DNA of 20,395 nucleotides from AC2028 sp002373595 (GTDB lineage: Bacteria; Bacillota; Clostridia; Lachnospirales; Lachnospiraceae). The stretch covers positions 1 through 20,395 of the forward strand of contig CAMOIX010000040.1 of NCBI GenBank assembly GCA_946616365.1, read 5' to 3'. Positions 15,501 to 20,395 of the stretch are shown here, piece after piece; the first letter of the stretch is position 1; each line of letters opens with the position of its first letter. A model generated the notes under the pieces. The model saw only the letters and a list, made by a program, of their open reading frames with translations. It was not told the DNA's origin and searched no databases. A program made the translations under genes and the position numbers.

Positions 15501-16425
15501 CCCACAAACTATTGGTGAATTCCGTTTTTTCTCCTATCCTTATGTCTATCGCGCGATGAATATTGCTGATCTCGACTCTCCTGTGGAGACCGCCGTTCTC
15601 GCCGTCGAGAGTCCATGCGAGCTCCTCTTCGGTCTCAAAGACAGCCTTGCCCGTGCGGAAAGAAACCGCGAGTTCGTCAAAAAGGCTCCTTCCTTTAAAC
15701 ATCTCCGAGATATTCTCAGGCTCCATAAGTGTCTTGGGCTCTTTGAGCAGAGTGACCTCGAACTCGCCGTCGCCGAGATCGACCTCTTTGCCGGTGATCC
15801 CTTTGAATCCGCCGACGGAAAAGGAATTCGTGATCATGCCATAGATAAAGCTATCCTCTATGATCCCGCCTTCATATGTCACTTTCATTTTGATGGGTCT
15901 GATCTTGGACAGGCTCTTTGCGCCCTCAAAGATATAGGCCGAATGGCCGAGAACATTTTTTACATCCTGATTGGTTGAATAGCTGACTTCGGTAAAAGCT
16001 CCGAATGCAGCCACATATACAAATACGTCGTCGTTGAATCTTCCTACATCGACGGCCTGTGTCTTTCCTTTTACGATGATCTCCGCCGCTTTGATCATAT
16101 CCTTGGGCAGAGCAAGAGAGCTGCCGTAGTCATTGGTACTGCCCGCAGGAATATAGCCAATGGCGGTACGTCTCTTGGATCTCATCATGCCGGTAACGGT
16201 CTCATCGAGAGTACCGTCGCCTCCACAGCATACCACGACCTCATATACATCAGGTCTGCTCGCTACTATCTCGGTCGCATCACCGGGTCCCTTAGTCGGA
16301 GCTATCGTGATCTCATAACCACCGGCCGCAAAAATATCCAGGATATCCGCAAGTTTATTGCGGATCATTCCCTTCCCGGCTCTGGGATTATATACGAACA
16401 GCATTCTCCTGTTTGATACGGCCAT
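15496..16425 (-). CDS. Diacylglycerol/lipid kinase (DagK/YegS family)
   Basis: A probable membrane-associated lipid kinase that phosphorylates diacylglycerol or a related lipid, recycling it into phosphatidic acid. Motifs: LFVYNPRAGKG near the start, the nucleotide motif GGDGT at 68-72 and PAGSTNDYG at 93-101. 309 residues is the usual length. A longer frame reaches back to 16503 but would run through the HPr-like gene and adds 26 residues of low-complexity sequence (several Ser and Pro) foreign to the family. No good ribosome site precedes the chosen ATG, 11 bases after the HPr-like stop; the next Met (16404) has AGGAG only one base away. The start is therefore uncertain. Confidence 0.88.
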   Translation of the reverse strand: MAVSNRRMLFVYNPRAGKGMIRNKLADILDIFAAGGYEITIAPTKGPGDATEIVASRPDVYEVVVCCGGDGTLDETVTGMMRSKRRTAIGYIPAGSTNDYGSSLALPKDMIKAAEIIVKGKTQAVDVGRFNDDVFVYVAAFGAFTEVSYSTNQDVKNVLGHSAYIFEGAKSLSKIRPIKMKVTYEGGIIEDSFIYGMITNSFSVGGFKGITGKEVDLGDGEFEVTLLKEPKTLMEPENISEMFKGRSLFDELAVSFRTGKAVFETEEELAWTLDGENGGLHRRVEISNIHRAIDIRIGEKTEFTNSLWV

Positions 16426-16435
16426 ATTAATATGA

Positions 16436-16693
16436 TTATCTGGATTCCGTGAGGAACTTTGAGATGGCGGAAAGAGCGGCATCTTCGTCATTTCCGTCAA
16501 CACTTATCTCGACATCATCACCGTCGGCAAGTCCAAGGCTCATCATACCCATGATACTCTTGGCATTGACCTTGCGGCCTACGGATTCTACATAGATGCT
16601 GCTGTCAAACTTGCTCGCCTCCTGAACGAGAAGCGCGATAGGGCTCGCTTCAAGTGCGATATTAAGCTTGCATTTTACGGTCTGCGTCTTCAT
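16436..16693 (-). CDS. HPr-like protein lacking the catalytic histidine (Crh-like)
   Basis: 85 residues with the HPr length and fold pattern. HPr normally carries phosphate on His15 for sugar uptake by the phosphotransferase system. Here the canonical GLHARPA is ALEASPI (13-19), so His15 is Glu15 and Arg17 is Ser17: it cannot pass phosphate in the usual way. The regulatory region KSIMGMMSLG with Ser46 is intact. That combination, and the position next to whiA, match Bacillus Crh (Gln at 15, Ser46 phosphorylated by HprK to work with CcpA). I infer a regulatory role, possibly carbon catabolite control. It starts one base after the whiA stop, with GGGGAG upstream. Confidence 0.85.
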   Translation of the reverse strand: MKTQTVKCKLNIALEASPIALLVQEASKFDSSIYVESVGRKVNAKSIMGMMSLGLADGDDVEISVDGNDEDAALSAISKFLTESR

Positions 16694-16694
16694 T

Positions 16695-17555
16695 TTACAA
16701 CTCTCCCCTGATACTGTCTGCTATTTCCACAAGCTTCCTGAGCCTGTGATTAACTCCCGATTTTCCGACCGGCGGATTTAGCTTCTCGCCGAGAGCCGCC
16801 AAAGGAAGCTCGGGATATTCCATTCTGATCTGTGCCATCTCGCGGAGTTCCGATGAAAGCTCGAGATACTCCGGGCGATTACTTAAGAATTCGATCGCTT
16901 CTATCTGTCTTGCACTTGCCTCTGCTGTTTTTCTGATATTGGAAGTCTCGCAATTGACTCTGCGATTGACGGTGTTCCCGATCTCTTTGTATATACGGGC
17001 ATTTTCAAGTTCCATCAATGCCTTCGGCGCTTCCATTATACCGAGCATGAGTGCGGTGCTCTCTCCGTCCCTGATATATACGACCTGGGAGCCGTTCCTG
17101 GCAGTGATCCTGCACTCGACTCCAAAGCTCTTAATGATCTCCCAGAGCTGAACCGCCTTCTCACTGTCCGGGCAGGTAAACTCGATATTGTATCCTTTGC
17201 TCGGATCGTTGATCGAGCCGACTGCCAGAAATGCACCTCTTAGAAATGCTCTCCTGCAGCACTGATTCTTGATCAGCATGGCTCCGACAGGCTTGGAAAG
17301 ATCGCCCATCTTCTCGGTAAAGCGCTCATATTCTTTTTCGTCTTGTGTTATGTTAAAGGTTTTTCCGAGTAATGTAAAGCCCTTATTTACCACCGGGCCC
17401 TTCTCGGTCTGAAACCCTATCGTATATACACCGTCACTGTCCCTGCCGACCTGTCCTACGAAATGAAGCAATGCGGCGAGCTCCGCCAGCTGGCAATGTC
17501 TCGCGGTCGGCATCCTCTCGGACAGTTCTTTCTTGACCTCACCGGAAAAAGACAT
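16695..17555 (-). CDS. whiA: WhiA, DNA-binding regulator with LAGLIDADG-like domain
   Basis: WhiA is a conserved DNA-binding protein, in Firmicutes linked to cell division and chromosome segregation and in Streptomyces to sporulation. The 286 residues show the degenerate homing-endonuclease-like fold (CRRAFLRGAFLAVGSIND at about 109-126), the conserved segment with NIRKTAEASARQIEAI (about 210-225), and a C-terminal helix-turn-helix (LPLAALGEKL through GVNHRLRKL). GGAGG lies 5 bases before the ATG. It starts 15 bases after rapZ and ends one base before the HPr-like gene. Confidence 0.95.
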   Translation of the reverse strand: MSFSGEVKKELSERMPTARHCQLAELAALLHFVGQVGRDSDGVYTIGFQTEKGPVVNKGFTLLGKTFNITQDEKEYERFTEKMGDLSKPVGAMLIKNQCCRRAFLRGAFLAVGSINDPSKGYNIEFTCPDSEKAVQLWEIIKSFGVECRITARNGSQVVYIRDGESTALMLGIMEAPKALMELENARIYKEIGNTVNRRVNCETSNIRKTAEASARQIEAIEFLSNRPEYLELSSELREMAQIRMEYPELPLAALGEKLNPPVGKSGVNHRLRKLVEIADSIRGEL

Positions 17556-17570
17556 CTATCCCTCCGCGAA

Positions 17571-18437
17571 CTATTTGCCCTGCGCCTTTACATCCCTGTG
17601 AATGAGACGCACATTAACATTCTCAAGCGCTTTAAGCCTGTCATATATGCCCTTGGCGAGAGTTACACTTCTGTGCTTTCCGCCGGTACATCCTATACCG
17701 ATGACGAGGTTGTACTTTCCTTCCTGGATATATTTCGGAATAAGGAATGTCAGCATGTCTTCGAGTTTGTCGAGGAAGATCCCGGCATCCTCAAAAGACA
17801 TGACATAATCCCTGACTTCCTGATCAAGTCCCGTCTTGGTCCTCAGCTCATCGATGTAGTAAGGGTTGGGTAAGAATCTGACATCGAATACGAGGTCTGC
17901 ATCGGCGGGTATTCCGTGCTTATATCCAAAGGAAAGGACGTTGATCCTGAAGTTTCCGAAACTGTCGCCCGATGCAAATATCTCATCGAGCTTCTCTTTG
18001 AGCTCTCTGGTAAGGAGAGTGCTCGTATCAAATACATATGTCGCACGCCCTCTGATATCCGAGAGCGCTTCTCTCTCTTTCGTGACGCCATCCTCTATCC
18101 TGCCGTCTGCAGCCATGGGATGAACGCGTCTGGTCTCTTTGTAACGCTTGATGATGGTCTGGTCACTCGCTTCGAGGAAGATGACCTCCACCTGGTATCC
18201 GCTGGAATTAAGCTTATCCAGCATGACGGGGAGCTGCTCGATCGCGCCTACACTTCTCGCATCAAGTCCCAGAGCGACCTTGGTGAGCTCACTTCCGGGA
18301 AGGGATGCCAGCTCGGCGAATTTGTCGACGAGACCTACGGGAAGATTGTCAACACAATAAAACCCGATATCCTCGAGCATTTTCATTGCTGTTCTCTTTC
18401 CGCTGCCACTCATTCCGGTGACGATTACAAATCTCAT
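17571..18437 (-). CDS. rapZ: RapZ/YvcJ nucleotide-binding protein
   Basis: In E. coli RapZ is an RNase adaptor sensing glucosamine-6-phosphate; in Bacillus the homologue YvcJ binds and hydrolyses nucleotides. The 288 residues carry Walker A GMSGSGKR at 8-15, VDNLP at 29-33 and the C-terminal GIGCTGGKHRSV at 247-258. Length is normal. It lies 13 bases after murB and 15 before whiA. In many Clostridia yvcK sits between rapZ and whiA; it is absent here. Confidence 0.95.
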   Translation of the reverse strand: MRFVIVTGMSGSGKRTAMKMLEDIGFYCVDNLPVGLVDKFAELASLPGSELTKVALGLDARSVGAIEQLPVMLDKLNSSGYQVEVIFLEASDQTIIKRYKETRRVHPMAADGRIEDGVTKEREALSDIRGRATYVFDTSTLLTRELKEKLDEIFASGDSFGNFRINVLSFGYKHGIPADADLVFDVRFLPNPYYIDELRTKTGLDQEVRDYVMSFEDAGIFLDKLEDMLTFLIPKYIQEGKYNLVIGIGCTGGKHRSVTLAKGIYDRLKALENVNVRLIHRDVKAQGK

Positions 18438-18450
18438 CTCCGCCTCCGCC

Positions 18451-19383
18451 TTATCCGAGTACGACTATCTCAGGCTCAAGCATGATACCCGATTTTTCAA
18501 ACACGGTCTTCATCACGTAGGTCATCAGATTTACGATATCGGTCGCGGTCGCATTTCCTGTATTAACTATAAAGCCGCAATGCTTCTCGGAAACCTCCGC
18601 TCCTCCTATCCTATATCCGCGCAGTCCGGCTTCCATGATAAGCTTGCCTGCGTAGTTTCCTTCAGGTCTCTTGAATGTGCTGCCTGCGCTGGGAAGTTCA
18701 AGCGGCTGCTTCTCTCTCCTTAATGCGGCAAGCTCATCCATTCTGACAAATATGTCGTTTTTATCTCCGCGTGTGAGTTTGATCACAACTTTGGTAACGA
18801 TAAGTTTCTCGTTTTGGATACGGCTCGTGCGATATCCGAATGCCATATCCCTCGCCCTTATCTCCCTGGGCTCTCCGTTCTCTCCGATCACAGTGACGGT
18901 CTCGATGATATCTTTCATCTCACCGCCGTAAGCTCCGGCATTCATTGCGACAGCTCCACCGACAGATCCGGGGATGCCTGCAGCGAATTCCATTCCTTTA
19001 AGGCCGGCATTTGCAGCCTCTCTGGCCACACTTGAAAGCGATGCTCCGGCATACGCTATTATCCTGTCACCTTCGACTATTGTCTTATTGAATTTCTTTC
19101 CGACATGGATCACGACACCTTTATAACCGGTATCCTTTACCAGAGTATTGGTGCCGTTGCCGAGTATGAAGAAAGGTACATTCTTCTCGAAAAGACGCAT
19201 AGCCGCGATAGCGATCTGCTCATCCGTCTCGGGCTCAACCAAAACAGAAGCCTTTCCTCCCGCCTTGAAAGAAGTAAGACCTGACATATCGGCATCCGTA
19301 TAGATAGCATTCCTCGGTACCACCTCCTCGAGGATCTGCAGTACGGTATTATCTATTGACTGCGGATTACCGGGATTTAACAT
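18451..19383 (-). CDS. murB: UDP-N-acetylenolpyruvoylglucosamine reductase
   Basis: MurB is the FAD-dependent, NADPH-using enzyme that makes UDP-N-acetylmuramic acid for peptidoglycan. The 310 residues show GNGTN at 75-79, AGIPGSVGGAVAMNAGAYGG at 135-154 (FAD binding), RTSRI at 185-189, the proton-donor serine S235 in AGSTFKRP and GAEVSEKHCGFIVN at 261-274, with a catalytic Glu at the C-terminus (LEPE, about 303). This is the shorter Firmicutes-type enzyme. Its ATG shares a base with the glucokinase stop (TAATG), so the two are probably coupled. Confidence 0.96.
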   Translation of the reverse strand: MLNPGNPQSIDNTVLQILEEVVPRNAIYTDADMSGLTSFKAGGKASVLVEPETDEQIAIAAMRLFEKNVPFFILGNGTNTLVKDTGYKGVVIHVGKKFNKTIVEGDRIIAYAGASLSSVAREAANAGLKGMEFAAGIPGSVGGAVAMNAGAYGGEMKDIIETVTVIGENGEPREIRARDMAFGYRTSRIQNEKLIVTKVVIKLTRGDKNDIFVRMDELAALRREKQPLELPSAGSTFKRPEGNYAGKLIMEAGLRGYRIGGAEVSEKHCGFIVNTGNATATDIVNLMTYVMKTVFEKSGIMLEPEIVVLG

Positions 19384-20333
19384 TAATCCATAGCTCCTAA
19401 GATAAGTCCTGCGCTTCCGTAGATACCTGCATCATTTCCAAGCTCTGCAAGTTTGAACTCGACATTCTTGCAGGGAGGGAATACATACTTCAGGAAAACA
19501 GGCTCTATATAAGGGATAAGGAGGTCACCTGCCTTGGATACACCTCCTCCGATGAGGATGATCTCGGGGTTAACGACATTGGCAACTGCTGCCAGTCCCT
19601 TGCCGAGATAGTATCCGAAGCGCTCTGCGATCTCTATGGCAACAGCATCGCCTGCTCTTACTGCATCAAATACTTCCTTGGCGCTGAGCTCAACATTTCT
19701 AAGGCTGCTGGGCTTATCATCCTTGGCAAGTCTTCTCTTGGCAAGTCTTACAACACCCGTTGCGGATGCATACTGCTCGAGGCATCCCTCGTGTCCGCAG
19801 TTGCACTTCTCGGTCTCATCATCCTCTATATGGATATGTCCGATCTCACCGCCTGCTCCGTTTGCTCCGGTGACAATTTTGCCTCCTACGATGATACCGC
19901 CGCCGACTCCGGTTCCGAGAGTGACGGCTACCATATTCTTGCAGCCCTTGCCGCCGCCCTTCCATGCCTCGCCGTACGCTGCGACATTGGCATCGTTGGC
20001 AGCCTTTACCTTGATACCGCCGGTGAGCTCCTCAAGAGTGGTGCGGAGATTGAAAACACCCCATCCGAGATTGACTGCTCCTCCGGTCATAACACCGTCC
20101 TCATCGGTCGCACCGGGCGCTCCGATACCGATACCGATGACATCATCCTTAGCGATGCTCTTCTCAGCCATCTTAGCCTTTATGCTGTCGGCTACATCGG
20201 GTACTATTTTCTCTCCGTGATCAGCTGTCACTGTGGGGATCTCCCACTTATCCATAAGCTCTCCTGCCTCGGTAAAGAGTCCGAGCTTAACGGTTGTTCC
20301 TCCGATATCTACGCCAAATACATACTTGCTCAT
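19383..20333 (-). CDS. glk: ROK-family glucokinase
   Basis: Phosphorylates glucose to glucose 6-phosphate with ATP. The 316 residues have the phosphate motif DIGGT at 9-13, catalytic D114 in AANDAN, LGTGVGGG at 139-146, EIGH (H166), and the ROK zinc motif CNCGHEGCLE (C177, C179, C184). There is no N-terminal helix-turn-helix, so it is an enzyme and not a ROK repressor. GAGG lies 8 bases before the ATG. It is the first gene of the glk-murB-rapZ-whiA-HPr-like-lipid kinase operon. Specificity for glucose is inferred from the Firmicutes GlkA-like sequence. Confidence 0.93.
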   Translation of the reverse strand: MSKYVFGVDIGGTTVKLGLFTEAGELMDKWEIPTVTADHGEKIVPDVADSIKAKMAEKSIAKDDVIGIGIGAPGATDEDGVMTGGAVNLGWGVFNLRTTLEELTGGIKVKAANDANVAAYGEAWKGGGKGCKNMVAVTLGTGVGGGIIVGGKIVTGANGAGGEIGHIHIEDDETEKCNCGHEGCLEQYASATGVVRLAKRRLAKDDKPSSLRNVELSAKEVFDAVRAGDAVAIEIAERFGYYLGKGLAAVANVVNPEIILIGGGVSKAGDLLIPYIEPVFLKYVFPPCKNVEFKLAELGNDAGIYGSAGLILGAMD

Positions 20334-20347
20334 CTTATCTTCCTCGT

Positions 20348-20395
20348 ATTATATAGTCATACCCATTCTTTACCTTTTCTATAGGTATAGGGTAT
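20348..20395 (-). promoter_or_regulatory. Candidate promoter of the glk operon with flanking inverted repeat
   Basis: On the minus strand TATAAT (20353-20348) lies 14 bases before the glk ATG region; its -35 position (AAGGTA, 20376-20371) is poor, which suggests activator help or another start. ATACCC (20359-20364) and GGGTAT (20390-20395) are inverted arms flanking the -35, with the smaller dyad CTATAGGTATAG (20379-20390) inside. The window ends within this element. Confidence 0.45.

Noticed and set aside
16426..16503. Longer start (16503) for the lipid kinase
   Set aside because: The added 26 residues are read through the HPr-like coding sequence in another frame and match no kinase N-terminus.
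17916..18485. 189-codon plus-strand frame across rapZ and the murB end
   Set aside because: Antisense shadow of rapZ; the product resembles no family.
19636..20384. Two overlapping plus-strand frames (194 and 197 codons) opposite glk
   Set aside because: Antisense shadows of the glucokinase, rich in Ser, Pro and Ala from its codon bias.
1..20395. CRISPR array, tRNA or rRNA genes, insertion sequence ends
   Set aside because: Scanned by eye; no regularly spaced repeats, cloverleaf-type sequences, rRNA stretches or transposase genes were seen.

Overview
The window looks like a chromosomal segment of a low-to-mid GC Clostridia (Bacillota), probably Lachnospiraceae or a close relative. The evidence is the Firmicutes-type order murB-rapZ-whiA-HPr-like, a ROK glucokinase with a Cys-rich zinc motif, class II fructose-bisphosphate aldolase, a YdbC/PC4 protein and strong AGGAGG-type ribosome sites. 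I cannot name the species. All genes but two run on the minus strand: tadA, and the tail of a gene cut by the left edge.

Left block (1-9581), AT-richer and accessory. One compact minus-strand operon reads, in transcription order: a YdbC/PC4-like ssDNA-binding protein; a 2036-residue multidomain protein (SWIM zinc finger, transglutaminase-like fold, DUF4011, superfamily 1 helicase, PD-(D/E)XK-like nuclease); a soluble FtsK alpha/beta motor; an HsdM adenine methyltransferase; and a half-length HsdS specificity subunit. The last four genes overlap by 4, 11 and 11 bases. The half HsdS meets, stop codon to stop codon, a plus-strand gene whose last ten codons look like the C-terminus of another HsdS. 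I read this as a candidate restriction-modification-like defence locus in which a giant helicase-nuclease and an FtsK-type motor accompany a Type I methylase. A classical HsdR is not seen, but could lie beyond the left edge.

Middle block (9594-14553). This holds a small membrane-anchored LysM protein with an unusually structured leader, the operon cysE-prmA-rsmE ending in a strong terminator, the divergent tadA with almost no room for a leader, and a GNAT acetyltransferase with an unassigned N-terminal extension that converges on tadA with a 9-base overlap.

Right block (14554-20395). A tightly packed minus-strand operon glk-murB-rapZ-whiA-HPr-like-diacylglycerol kinase couples glucose phosphorylation, peptidoglycan precursor synthesis and carbon or cell-envelope regulation. 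It is followed by fba with its own promoter and a strong terminator. The HPr-like protein has lost the phosphorylatable His15 but kept Ser46, and yvcK, usual between rapZ and whiA, is absent.

No tRNA, rRNA, CRISPR array or insertion sequence was seen.
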